A stretch of DNA of 37,502 nt from the NCBI GenBank assembly GCA_937900965.1, contig CALCGJ010000197.1, positions 1 to 37,502 on the forward strand, read 5' to 3'. Shown in pieces: positions 1 through 7,234 of this stretch. Position 1 is the stretch's first letter. Each line of letters begins with the position of its first letter. A program made the translations under genes and the position numbers. The notes beneath the pieces were generated by a model. That model made no database searches and had not been told where the DNA came from. It saw only the letters and a program-made list of their open reading frames with translations. This DNA is from an uncultured Bacteroidota bacterium. GTDB taxonomy: Bacteria; Bacteroidota; Bacteroidia; Bacteroidales; FEN-979.

Positions 1-2346
1 GGCTGGTTTGAGTTCTTCTTTGTAAATTCACTTGGGTTGCCCTTTAATGTAGGACCTGTTGTCTATTTTATCTTGCTGATAGGGTTGATCGTTTGGGGGC
101 TGATATACACCCGGAGGAAACTAAAACCTGTAATCAATGCAATAGTACTGTCCCTCACTTTTATCCTGATCGGCTACTCCTCCTTCTTCCTGCTGGTGAT
201 CAGGAGCAATGCAGATCCACCTATCGACGAAAACAATCCGGAAAATGCCATGTACCTTCTCTCGTACCTGAACCGAGAACAATATGGCGACTGGCCATTA
301 TTGAAAGGCCAGTACTATAATGCTCCTGTTGTGGACCGGAAAGACGGCAATCCTATCTACGCCAAAGATGAAAAAACCGGAAAATACGTTGTGATCGATG
401 AACGAAAAGGGGTTATCCCGGTCTATGACGAACGGTTCACCACTATCTTCCCGCGAATGTGGGCCAACATGGAGGCACGGTATGGGAATGAATACAAGCG
501 ATGGGGCAGGGTCAAGGGAGTCCCGATGCAGGTTACAGAGGGGGATGAGAAAAAAACAGTCGCCCGGCCAACATTCGGTGAAAACATTCGCTATTTCTGG
601 AATTACCAGGTCATTCATATGTATTACCGGTATTTCATGTGGAACTTTGTAGGAAGGCAGAATGACGTACAAGGATTCGGCAACAAGATCCATGGCAACT
701 GGAAGAGTGGGATCCCGTTCATCGACAGGTGGAGATTAGGCCCCCGTGATATACCCGGCAGCATGCAAAACAACGCAGATAACAGTTTCTACTTTCTCCC
801 GCTTATTCTCGGACTGATAGGTGTCTGGTTTACCATCAGGAAGGACTATAAAAGTGCCCTTGTGATCGGTCTCCTTTTCCTTATGACCGGGATGGCCATT
901 GTGTTCTACCTCAACCAGTATGCGCCTCAACCCCGGGAACGGGATTATGCCTATGCCGCCTCATTTTATGCTTTTGCTATCTGGATAGGATTGGGTGTGT
1001 TTGCTCTTTCAGAGTGGTTGTCAAAGAAATTGAATCCTAAAATCTCAGCCATCGTTGTTACCCTTCTCTCCCTGGCTCTTGTGCCTGCTATCATGGCTCA
1101 GCAGGGTTGGAATGACCACGATAGGTCGGGACGGTCATCTGCCCTGGCTATTGCGATCAACTATCTCAACTCCTGTGAACCCAACGCCATCCTGTTTGCC
1201 AATGGAGATAACGATACCTTCCCTCTCTGGTATGCACAGGAGGTGGAAGGGATTCGCACTGATGTGCGCGTTGTGAACCTGAGCCTGCTAAATACCGAAT
1301 GGTATATTGACCAGATGAAACGCAAAGCCTATGACTCAGATCCTGTGCCTTTTTCACTGACAAAGGATAAATACCACACAGGTAACCATGATGTGACTTA
1401 CCTGCTTGAGGATCCAAAACTGAAAGGGATGTATATCAATGTGAAAGATTTTTTCGATGTGATCAAAAACAACGAAGAGAGGCTGAAGATGAACACACAG
1501 GTTGGCATGATAGACTATTTCCCTTCCAAGAAATTCATGGTTACATATGACTCAGCAAAGATGGTCAGCAAAGGGCTTATCCCGGCATCACTGGCTGACA
1601 GGATGGATACCATCAGGTGGGATATCAACCGGACAGCTATTGAGAAGAACAACCTGATGATCCTGGATCTGCTGGCAACCAACAACTGGGAAAGACCAGT
1701 TTATTTTGTGATGACTACAGGTCCCGACACCTATCTGGGACTTGAACCCTGGTTTTTCATGGAGGGCCTTACATACAGGTTGCTCCCTGCCAAAGCTCTT
1801 CCTTCGGCTGACGGGCAGACCGGTGAGGTAAATACCACACTGATGTTTGATCATGTAGTGAACAAGTTTGAATGGGGGAATATGGAAAAGCCGGGAGTAT
1901 ACATCGATGATAACAATGCCCGCATGATTATGAATCTCAGGAATTTGATGAGTCGCCTGGCTATAGCTCTTATCAATGAAGGTAAGATGGATTCGGCAAA
2001 GGTGGTGATGGATATCTCACTTCAGAAAATGCCCGATTCGAAGATTCACTATGACTATTTTGTGCTGCCCATGGCTAACGGTTACTTTGCAATTGGAGAT
2101 ACCATTACCGGAATGGATATCATGAACCGGCTCAACAGGTATAAAACGGAGGAGCTGATCTATTACTTCAGTTTCCCCGATGCCGACCTCCCTGCGCTGG
2201 ATATGAGCATTCAGGAGGCGCTGTTTACGATTAACAAAATCTCCGAAGCAGCCAGGGATGCTGAGGTAACGGATCTCGCTGAAGCAGCCGAAGGTACATT
2301 GAACAAGTATTACGATCTCTTCATGCAGAAAGTATATCGTAAGTGA
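1..2346 (+). CDS. DUF2723 family membrane protein (GT-C/PMT-like), 5' end cut by the window
   Basis: The frame is open from base 1 with no start codon of its own (it reads G-W-F-E-F-F-F in front of the first candidate start at 37), so the true N-terminus lies upstream and about 781 residues are visible. Several hydrophobic segments are seen (around bases 49-195, 784-915 and 960-1095), followed by a long soluble C-terminal part. The stretch PQPRERDYAYAASFYAFAIW and the later NGDNDTFPLWYAQEVEGIRTDVRVVNLSLLNT region (bases about 1200-1300) are typical of the Bacteroidota DUF2723 family. These proteins are related to GT-C fold protein O-mannosyltransferases and probably transfer a sugar on the periplasmic side; the substrate is unknown. 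The stop codon overlaps the GTG start of the next gene (GTGA), so the two are likely co-transcribed. Family assignment is confident; enzymatic role is inferred. Confidence 0.85.
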   Translation, partial: GWFEFFFVNSLGLPFNVGPVVYFILLIGLIVWGLIYTRRKLKPVINAIVLSLTFILIGYSSFFLLVIRSNADPPIDENNPENAMYLLSYLNREQYGDWPLLKGQYYNAPVVDRKDGNPIYAKDEKTGKYVVIDERKGVIPVYDERFTTIFPRMWANMEARYGNEYKRWGRVKGVPMQVTEGDEKKTVARPTFGENIRYFWNYQVIHMYYRYFMWNFVGRQNDVQGFGNKIHGNWKSGIPFIDRWRLGPRDIPGSMQNNADNSFYFLPLILGLIGVWFTIRKDYKSALVIGLLFLMTGMAIVFYLNQYAPQPRERDYAYAASFYAFAIWIGLGVFALSEWLSKKLNPKISAIVVTLLSLALVPAIMAQQGWNDHDRSGRSSALAIAINYLNSCEPNAILFANGDNDTFPLWYAQEVEGIRTDVRVVNLSLLNTEWYIDQMKRKAYDSDPVPFSLTKDKYHTGNHDVTYLLEDPKLKGMYINVKDFFDVIKNNEERLKMNTQVGMIDYFPSKKFMVTYDSAKMVSKGLIPASLADRMDTIRWDINRTAIEKNNLMILDLLATNNWERPVYFVMTTGPDTYLGLEPWFFMEGLTYRLLPAKALPSADGQTGEVNTTLMFDHVVNKFEWGNMEKPGVYIDDNNARMIMNLRNLMSRLAIALINEGKMDSAKVVMDISLQKMPDSKIHYDYFVLPMANGYFAIGDTITGMDIMNRLNRYKTEELIYYFSFPDADLPALDMSIQEALFTINKISEAARDAEVTDLAEAAEGTLNKYYDLFMQKVYRK

Positions 2347-2984
2347 GGAAGAAACATATAAATCGCCCGTTCATCTGTCGCTTTTTCAGCAGAGATCATC
2401 TGATCTGTGAAGTCCCGACTACAGAAAATGAGATCTTCCTTACGTTTGATGACGGTCCGGTCCCAGAGATTACCCCGGCTATCCTTGATATTCTGAAAGA
2501 GAGGGAGGTGAAGGCAACCTTCTTCTGTGTTGGGGACAATGTAGCTGCAAACCCCGATCTCTTCGAACGCCTGAGAGAGGAGGGGCATGCGATTGGGAAT
2601 CACACATACCATCACCTGCATGGATGGAAGAGTCCTCCCGGAGCATATGTAGAGGATGTAACCCGTTGTGAATCCCTGTTTCAGACACACCTGTTCCGTC
2701 CTCCTTACGGGAAATTCACCCCCTCGCAATACCTGTTGTTAAAAAACAAATACCTATTTGTAATGTGGAGTGTTCTCACCCGCGATTATAGTCGCCGCGT
2801 TAAGCCGGAGCATTGCCTTGAGATTGCAATCCAGAACTCCCGCCCCGGATCCATTGTCGTGTTTCACGACAGCATCAAAGCAGCAGAGAACGTTCTGTAT
2901 GCCCTCCCACGATTTCTGGATCATTTTCTTGACAAGGGATATAGGTTCAGGGCTCTTACATCATTCCCTGATCCGAGAAACTAA
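2343..2984 (+). CDS. NodB-type polysaccharide deacetylase
   Basis: The protein has 213 residues. It contains the NodB catalytic motifs in order: TFDDGP (Asp36/Asp37; the second is the usual metal ligand), GNHTYHH with His87 and His91 spaced as HxxxH, the FRPPYG substrate-groove motif, and a late VVFHDS motif. These make it a metal-dependent carbohydrate esterase 4 enzyme that removes acetyl groups from N-acetylated sugars in peptidoglycan or surface glycans. No signal peptide is visible, which is common for short Bacteroidota members and leaves its location open. Translation starts with GTG inside the previous stop codon, suggesting translational coupling to the DUF2723 gene. The 3' end overlaps the convergent radC gene by 29 bases. 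Confidence 0.88.
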   Translation: MRKKHINRPFICRFFSRDHLICEVPTTENEIFLTFDDGPVPEITPAILDILKEREVKATFFCVGDNVAANPDLFERLREEGHAIGNHTYHHLHGWKSPPGAYVEDVTRCESLFQTHLFRPPYGKFTPSQYLLLKNKYLFVMWSVLTRDYSRRVKPEHCLEIAIQNSRPGSIVVFHDSIKAAENVLYALPRFLDHFLDKGYRFRALTSFPDPRN

Positions 2985-3654
2985 AGAACTCCCGATCTGT
3001 TACGATGATATGATCGAGTACCGAAACTTCGAGCAGTTTTCCGGCTTCCACGATCTTATTTGTAATGCGGATATCTGATTCACTTGGCTTGGTGTTACCT
3101 GAAGGGTGATTGTGTCCCAGGATGATCCCGGTAGCGTGATAATCCAGCGCTACTTTGAAGATTTTTTTCGGATCAACAACCGTACCTGAGATGCCTCCCT
3201 CGCTGATGCACTCTTTCCGGATGAGGCCATTGGCACGGTTCAGTAACAGGATCCAGAACTCCTCGTAAGGCTTATCCTGCATGACAGTATTCAGAACTGC
3301 AAAGGCATCCTGGCTTTTTCTGATAAATGATTTCCCGGGTGGAACGGATTCATTTCTGCGCCTGCCCAACTCCAAAGCGGCGGCAATAGCTATCGCCCTT
3401 GCCGGTCCTACACCACGATATTTCGTCAGGTCCTGGACTGTAAGTTTTCCCAATTCCATAAGATTATCCCGGGCCCCTTCCAGAATCTCCTTGGCAATCT
3501 CAACAGCCGACATTTCATGTGTTCCCGATCCGATCAGGATCGCTATCAGTTCGGCATCACTCAGGGCGTGCCTCCCTTTCAGCATAAGCTTTTCCCGTGG
3601 ACGGTCCTCCTCTGCCCACTGTTTGATTGTTACATGTTTTGAATACTTTTGCAT
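2956..3654 (-). CDS. radC: RadC family JAB/MPN-domain protein
   Basis: The protein has 232 residues, the normal length for RadC. The N-terminal half has the helix-hairpin-helix-like region (RPREKLMLKGRHALSDAELI, then KYRGVGPARAIAIAAALELG). The C-terminal half is the JAB/MPN domain with the metal motif HNHPSG (His181, His183) followed by PSESD, so the JAMM ligands are intact. RadC was once linked to DNA repair, but that role is disputed and the biochemical function remains unsettled. It starts 65 bases from birA and is transcribed divergently from it. Its 3' end runs 29 bases into the convergent deacetylase gene. Confidence 0.93.
   Translation of the reverse strand: MQKYSKHVTIKQWAEEDRPREKLMLKGRHALSDAELIAILIGSGTHEMSAVEIAKEILEGARDNLMELGKLTVQDLTKYRGVGPARAIAIAAALELGRRRNESVPPGKSFIRKSQDAFAVLNTVMQDKPYEEFWILLLNRANGLIRKECISEGGISGTVVDPKKIFKVALDYHATGIILGHNHPSGNTKPSESDIRITNKIVEAGKLLEVSVLDHIIVTDREFFSFSDQGMM
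3622..3651 (+). promoter_or_regulatory. Bacteroidetes-type promoter for birA
   Basis: TTTG at 3622-3625, an 18-base spacer, then TACTTTTG at 3644-3651, which fits the -33 TTTG / -7 TAnnTTTG consensus of Bacteroidetes primary sigma. It lies within the first codons of the divergent radC gene and would give a leader of roughly 60 bases before the birA ATG at 3719. Confidence 0.5.
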
Positions 3655-3718
3655 CTTTTTACCCGTTAATCAGGAAATAGGGCAAAAGGTTATATGTCCA
3701 ACTGCAAAAAACTTCATC

Positions 3719-4465
3719 ATGGGAAAAGTGGGCCATACATTTATTGATCTGGAAGAGGTTGACTCAACCAACCTATATGCAGAAAGAATGTTACAAAAAG
3801 GGTCTGTAGCAGAGGGTACAGTGATTCTTGCGAAGTTTCAGACTGCTGGAATGGGCCAGGACGACCACCAATGGGAGAGTGCATCCGGACAAAACCTTAC
3901 TTTTTCAATTGTCCTTCATCCCAGGTTTTTGTCACCCGGGCGCCAGTTTCTCCTCAACAAGGTAATCTCTCTCGGTGTGTTGGACTTTTTGGCAGATTAT
4001 GTAGAAGGAGCAACCATAAAGTGGCCAAACGATATCCTGATCGGATCAAAAAAGATTGGTGGAATCCTGATCCGGATTAATGTGGAAGGAGAGTCCCTGG
4101 AGACTGCCATCGTGGGCATCGGGCTCAACGTCAACCAAACGAAGTTTGATCCTAGCCTTACACAGGCTGCTTCGTTGGTTCAGGTTCTCCATCAGGAACT
4201 GAAGTTAAAAGAGGCACTGATTCTCCTCTGCAACGCAATAGATATGCGATACTCCCAATTAAAGAACAACAACAATGAGCAACTTAAATCCGATTTCCAC
4301 CAAAAATTATTGGGGTACAAACTGGAGAGGAAGTTTGTCGTCGATGGACAACAGATTATAGGAATCATTGAGGGTGTTGATGAATTTGGCCGGCTGCTTG
4401 TGATCCACCCGGGAGAACCGGTAAAGGCTTATGCACACAAGGAGATCGAATACTTGCTTTCGTAA
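3719..4465 (+). CDS. birA: Biotin--[acetyl-CoA-carboxylase] ligase, class I (no repressor domain)
   Basis: This 248-residue enzyme activates biotin as biotinyl-AMP and attaches it to carboxylase carrier proteins. VDSTN near the N-terminus, KWPNDI, KIGGIL and VGIGLNVN are the biotin-ligase family motifs. No helix-turn-helix domain precedes the catalytic domain, so it is a class I ligase without repressor function. The frame is open upstream to 3281, but the ATG at 3719 is chosen because the family homology begins there and the upstream part is antisense to radC. The adenylate-binding loop reads G44-M-G-Q-D-D-H50 in place of the GRGRRGR of E. coli BirA. The stop codon TAA is part of a heptamer repeat array. 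Confidence 0.92.
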   Translation: MGKVGHTFIDLEEVDSTNLYAERMLQKGSVAEGTVILAKFQTAGMGQDDHQWESASGQNLTFSIVLHPRFLSPGRQFLLNKVISLGVLDFLADYVEGATIKWPNDILIGSKKIGGILIRINVEGESLETAIVGIGLNVNQTKFDPSLTQAASLVQVLHQELKLKEALILLCNAIDMRYSQLKNNNNEQLKSDFHQKLLGYKLERKFVVDGQQIIGIIEGVDEFGRLLVIHPGEPVKAYAHKEIEYLLS

Positions 4466-4493
4466 TTCGTACTTCTAACTTCGTACTTCTAAT
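4459..4493. repeat. Period-7 tandem array A (unit TTCGTAC / TTCTAAC)
   Basis: Five consecutive heptamers: TTCGTAA, TTCGTAC, TTCTAAC, TTCGTAC, TTCTAAT. The array spans the convergent junction of birA and the downstream minus-strand gene and supplies the stop codons of both (TAA at 4463-4465, and CTA, read as TAG on the minus strand, at 4489-4491). Confidence 0.85.
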
Positions 4494-5256
4494 TATAGCG
4501 TTTTCCGAATGTAAAACTCAGATAGAGTGTCAGAAACAGATTCTGCTTAGGGTTATAAGCCATGATCGGAATACCTACAGGAGAGAAGTCGAGGCAGGCA
4601 CCTGCTTCAAGAGCTTTCGGACGTCTGTTTTTATTCCCGAATTCGAATTCCAGCCCTGCACGTGCATAGATGCCAGGATGAAATTTTAGCTTCAGAATCC
4701 CGGCAAGCAGGGATGCCCGTCCGTAGATGTCATCAGCAAAATGTTTTTCAGGGTCGTAACGCTCCTCCTTAAGTTCGTATTCACTCTGGCTGATCGGGTA
4801 TATGATGTAAAGATACATTGGTTTGGCAAAGCCAACTGTAACACCGCCCATCCAGAGGATACTTAGCTGAACTCCGCCCCAATATGGTTTGCGGTTCAGG
4901 ACATATTGCTGACCAGTGCCAGCACGAAGGAATGAAACAGAATTCTCTTTCCCATAAATATAGCTCTTGGCATTGGGATAATATGGATTCAGGACACGGA
5001 TCTCCTTGGCCGATTTATAGGTAGAGTATTCTGTTTCCCACATCCATAGCCTGAGGGCTGTCCGGTTTGTTCCATAGCGAAATTTCAATCCCCATCCGTT
5101 TGTGTGAATCAGGACTCCAAGAGCCCACTGTTTTTCAGTCAATACATAATCGGGCAGTGTATCAGGCTCAGGCTGGTACTGGGCTAGCGCAACGTTACCC
5201 AGGATACAGATTATGGGGACGAGAATCAAGATCAGATATGCCTGTACTCGTTTCAT
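4489..5256 (-). CDS. Secreted protein of unknown function, probable outer-membrane beta-barrel
   Basis: I do not recognise a named family. The frame extends upstream to 5304, but the ATG at 5256 is preferred because it gives a clean signal peptide (MKRVQAYLILILVPIICILG then ...VALAQ) and a 255-residue protein. The mature part has many alternating aromatic/hydrophobic strands (for example KQWALGVLIHTNGWGLKFRY and PIMAYNPKQNLFLTLYLSFT) and ends LTLYLSFTFGKRYN, which fits a small outer-membrane barrel in which the last strand carries aromatic residues. Its stop codon lies in a heptamer repeat array. The upstream tiny lipoprotein gene is on the same strand but separated by an intrinsic terminator. 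Confidence 0.7.
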   Translation of the reverse strand: MKRVQAYLILILVPIICILGNVALAQYQPEPDTLPDYVLTEKQWALGVLIHTNGWGLKFRYGTNRTALRLWMWETEYSTYKSAKEIRVLNPYYPNAKSYIYGKENSVSFLRAGTGQQYVLNRKPYWGGVQLSILWMGGVTVGFAKPMYLYIIYPISQSEYELKEERYDPEKHFADDIYGRASLLAGILKLKFHPGIYARAGLEFEFGNKNRRPKALEAGACLDFSPVGIPIMAYNPKQNLFLTLYLSFTFGKRYN

Positions 5257-5302
5257 TTGCTGAAGAGCTGGTGTAGGAATACAAAGGTAATTATAAAATG
5301 GC

Positions 5303-5338
5303 AAAAAAAAGTAGGGGCAATTGATGAATTACCCCTAC
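5303..5338 (-). terminator. Intrinsic terminator made from a GTAGGGGC...CCCCTAC palindrome
   Basis: Bases 5311-5338 form an inverted repeat (arms GTAGGGGCAATT and AATTACCCCTAC, 12 bp with one mismatched pair, 4-base loop GATG). On the minus strand the hairpin is followed directly by eight T residues (A-tract 5303-5310 on the plus strand). It sits just after the small lipoprotein gene and before the next minus-strand gene, the right place to end the lipoprotein transcript. The outer sequence matches the frame of the larger palindrome at 24246-24292. Confidence 0.75.
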
Positions 5339-5364
5339 AAATTATATCACAGACGAATAATCTG

Positions 5365-5490
5365 TTAATGTCGCTCCATCTGGTATCGGCTTCGCTCTCC
5401 GTATGCAGCACATCGCTGGCCGGAGCTGCATGAAGAGACAATCATGCCAACTACTACGATCGTCAACATGGTTATGACGACTTTTTTCAT
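5365..5490 (-). CDS. Tiny lipoprotein (41 residues)
   Basis: This short gene starts at the ATG at 5490 and encodes a basic N-terminus, a hydrophobic stretch (VVITMLTIVVVGMIV) and a lipobox-like SSC, followed by only about 20 residues (SSGQRCAAYGERSRYQMERH). It has its own promoter with both boxes and its own intrinsic terminator, which supports a real monocistronic gene. A second ATG 21 bases upstream is in frame but would precede the signal with extra residues. I believe similar very short lipoproteins with a C-(P/A)-A-Y motif occur in Bacteroidota, but I cannot name a function. The mature peptide is Arg-rich and has a second Cys. Confidence 0.65.
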   Translation of the reverse strand: MKKVVITMLTIVVVGMIVSSCSSGQRCAAYGERSRYQMERH

Positions 5491-5528
5491 ATTTTTGGTG
5501 GATAGACTCATATCAAGCGATTTGGATG

Positions 5529-5558
5529 CAAAATTACGTATTTCTATGTTACTAACAA
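5529..5558 (-). promoter_or_regulatory. Promoter of the tiny lipoprotein gene
   Basis: On the minus strand TTG (5558-5556), a 19-base spacer, then TAATTTTG (5536-5529), an exact TAnnTTTG -7 box. The expected transcription start is about 30 bases before the ATG at 5490. Confidence 0.6.
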
Positions 5559-5615
5559 CTTTTTTCAAGAGTTATTGCGTAAAGTTATTAACTGGCAATC
5601 GTTCATAATTCTGGC

Positions 5616-6296
5616 ATGGATAAAATCAACCCATTAATTGAGGATAGTTGGAAGATAGTACTCAGCGATGAGTTCAACGAACCCTATTTTGCTTCGTTGA
5701 AGCAATTTCTTGTAGAGGAAAAAAAACGTTTCCGTGTGTTTCCTCCCGGTTCATTGATCTTTAATGCATTTGCACATACCCCTCTTGAACAGGTGAAGGT
5801 TGTGGTAATTGGCCAGGATCCATATCATGGATTCGGGCAGGCACACGGACTCTGCTTTTCGGTTCCTGAAGGAGTCCCTCCACCTCCCTCTCTTACTAAT
5901 ATTTTCAAGGAGATTAAGGCAGATCTGGGCATTGCTGCACCAGCACACGGGAATCTCACCCGGTGGGCTGATCAGGGGGTATTGTTACTGAATGCAATGC
6001 TTACTGTTCGTGAAAATCAGGCTGGTTCACATCAGGGCAAAGGATGGGAACAGTTTACCGATGCAGCAATCAGGGCTTTATCGGAGAAACGGGAGGGGTT
6101 GATATTTCTGCTCTGGGGAAATTACGCCATTGCAAAGAGAGCACTAATTGACTCCTCGAAGCATTTTATCCTTACCGCCTCTCATCCTTCTCCTCTGTCG
6201 GCATCCAGGGGATTTTTCGGATGCCGGCATTTCTCGCAGGTTAATGCGCTGCTGAACCAAATGGGAAAAGAGGAGATCGACTGGAGTTTGGGCTAA
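5616..6296 (+). CDS. ung: Uracil-DNA glycosylase, family 1
   Basis: This 226-residue base-excision repair enzyme removes uracil from DNA. The water-activating motif GQDPYHG with Asp68 is present, as are the FSVP segment, the LLWGNYA motif that reads uracil, and the DNA-intercalation motif HPSPLSASRGFFGC with His190. All catalytic positions of family 1 UDG are intact and the length is normal. The start ATG at 5616 is preceded by TAATTCTG (5606-5613), one base off the -7 box, so a very short or absent leader is possible. The stop codon interlocks with that of the convergent NifX-like gene (CTAA at 6293-6296 serves both strands). Confidence 0.97.
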   Translation: MDKINPLIEDSWKIVLSDEFNEPYFASLKQFLVEEKKRFRVFPPGSLIFNAFAHTPLEQVKVVVIGQDPYHGFGQAHGLCFSVPEGVPPPPSLTNIFKEIKADLGIAAPAHGNLTRWADQGVLLLNAMLTVRENQAGSHQGKGWEQFTDAAIRALSEKREGLIFLLWGNYAIAKRALIDSSKHFILTASHPSPLSASRGFFGCRHFSQVNALLNQMGKEEIDWSLG

Positions 6297-6715
6297 TGAG
6301 AACAGGCATCTTTATCACTTACCAGTTTATTCTCCAGAAAAAGTGTGACAGCATTTAATGCTTCCTTTTGCCGTGTGATATAGATCTCTTTCCCTGCATG
6401 GGTAAAATCTTCCTGAAGCCTGTATCCCATGCCCCCGGCTATGACAACCTCACAATCTGCCAGGCCGTTAAGGATTCGGCTGTGAGAATGATGTCCATGC
6501 TGACCAGCATGATGATCATATTCTTCTCCGTGACATTGACCTTGTTGTGGCCCACATTGGTGTTGCTGACCTGGTACATGATGGGTTAAGGTGTTGAACC
6601 GGTATTCTGTCGATAAGATTTTTCCGTCTGACACCTGGAAAATGATAAATCCCCGTGTACGTCCAAAATGAGGTGCTAATGAGAAATTATCATTACTTGG
6701 AATTGCGATCTTCAT
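6293..6715 (-). CDS. NifX/NifB-type dinitrogenase iron-molybdenum cofactor domain protein with His/Cys-rich loop
   Basis: The protein has 140 residues. MKIAIPSND...LAPHFGRTRGFIIF at the start and NGLADCEVVIAGGMGYRL in the middle are the hallmarks of the NifX/NifB-C-terminal/MTH1175 fold. Between them is an inserted stretch of about 35 residues rich in His, Gln and Cys (from LTHHVPGQQHQCG to HHAGQHGHHSHS), which looks like a metal-binding loop. No nitrogenase genes are nearby, so a role in FeMo-cofactor assembly is unlikely; a metal- or Fe-S-related chaperone or sensor role is more plausible but unproven. The DUF134 gene lies 20 bases upstream on the same strand, and these two families are frequent neighbours. 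Members with this type of insert are known in anaerobes. Confidence 0.87.
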   Translation of the reverse strand: MKIAIPSNDNFSLAPHFGRTRGFIIFQVSDGKILSTEYRFNTLTHHVPGQQHQCGPQQGQCHGEEYDHHAGQHGHHSHSRILNGLADCEVVIAGGMGYRLQEDFTHAGKEIYITRQKEALNAVTLFLENKLVSDKDACSH

Positions 6716-6735
6716 TGTTTTTATCTCCTTTTTTT

Positions 6736-7092
6736 TTATTTATTATTTGATGATGATAGCTGCCTTCCCTGACCATACCTCGTCATCTCTTGATTGTCTG
6801 TTTTCATAGTATAATCTCCTCCTTCGATGATGATTGCTTTTCCCAGGACAAACGCTGTTGCAATGCTTCTCCTGGCCTGGTCGTAAACCCGGGAAAGTGT
6901 CGACCGGGAGATTCCCATTTCATCTGCCGCTTCGGCATGGGTCCTTCCAAGATAGTCTACCAGACGGAATGCTTCGAATTCCTCCAGGAGCAGGATAACA
7001 GGATCCAGATCCTGTGTGGCAACCCCAAATGGTCTGTATCCTTCTATTTCAGGATGATTGGCAACGAACCGCTTAAATTTTGGTCTGGGCAT
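6736..7092 (-). CDS. DUF134 family DNA-binding protein
   Basis: The protein has 118 residues when started at the ATG at 7092 (MPRPKFKRFV...), the usual DUF134 beginning. A codon at 7101 would add three residues but falls inside a -7 promoter box. The motif DPVILLLEEFEAFRLVDYLG followed by a helix-turn-helix (HAEAADEMGISRSTLSRVYDQARRSI) is characteristic: a sigma-region-4-like HTH. It probably regulates the adjacent NifX-like gene and possibly the divergent copper genes. Two dyads lie immediately upstream, one spanning its promoter, which makes autoregulation a reasonable inference. Confidence 0.88.
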   Translation of the reverse strand: MPRPKFKRFVANHPEIEGYRPFGVATQDLDPVILLLEEFEAFRLVDYLGRTHAEAADEMGISRSTLSRVYDQARRSIATAFVLGKAIIIEGGDYTMKTDNQEMTRYGQGRQLSSSNNK

Positions 7093-7098
7093 GCGAAA

Positions 7099-7106
7099 CA
7101 AAAGTA
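7099..7106 (-). promoter_or_regulatory. -7 box of the DUF134-NifX operon
   Basis: Minus-strand TACTTTTG, an exact TAnnTTTG. It ends 6 bases before the ATG at 7092, so the transcript would be leaderless or nearly so. This decides the start codon in favour of 7092. Confidence 0.55.
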
Positions 7107-7117
7107 TTGGTAATAAT

Positions 7118-7129
7118 GAACATATGTTC
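7118..7129. promoter_or_regulatory. Perfect 12-bp dyad, candidate operator
   Basis: GAACATATGTTC is a perfect palindrome located where the -33 region of the minus-strand DUF134 promoter should be. Its position suggests repression or activation of that promoter; the DUF134 protein is the obvious candidate ligand. Confidence 0.45.
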
Positions 7130-7138
7130 AGAATAGTG

Positions 7139-7154
7139 TGTGATAATTGTCACA
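7139..7154. promoter_or_regulatory. CRP/FNR-like site TGTGA-N6-TCACA
   Basis: TGTGATAATTGTCACA has perfect 5-base arms around a 6-base centre, matching the binding pattern of CRP-family regulators. It lies in the divergent region between the DUF134 operon and the MbnP-like gene, about 80 bases before the latter's start. The candidate -7 box of the MbnP-like gene is TAATTTCG at 7193-7200, one mismatch from consensus. Confidence 0.5.
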
Positions 7155-7234
7155 TCTTGTGCGTTATTGTTACTTATAATTCAGAGAATACCTAATTTCG
7201 TAGTATTGAGAAAAATCATTAAAATATCTAACGA

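Noticed and set aside
3281-3718. A 146-residue N-terminal extension of BirA
   Set aside because: It is antisense to radC and lacks a helix-turn-helix domain; the birA promoter at 3622-3651 and the ATG at 3719 define the gene.
6293-7092. Nitrogen-fixation locus
   Set aside because: The NifX-like domain is shared by many non-nitrogenase proteins; no nifHDK or nifB is present.
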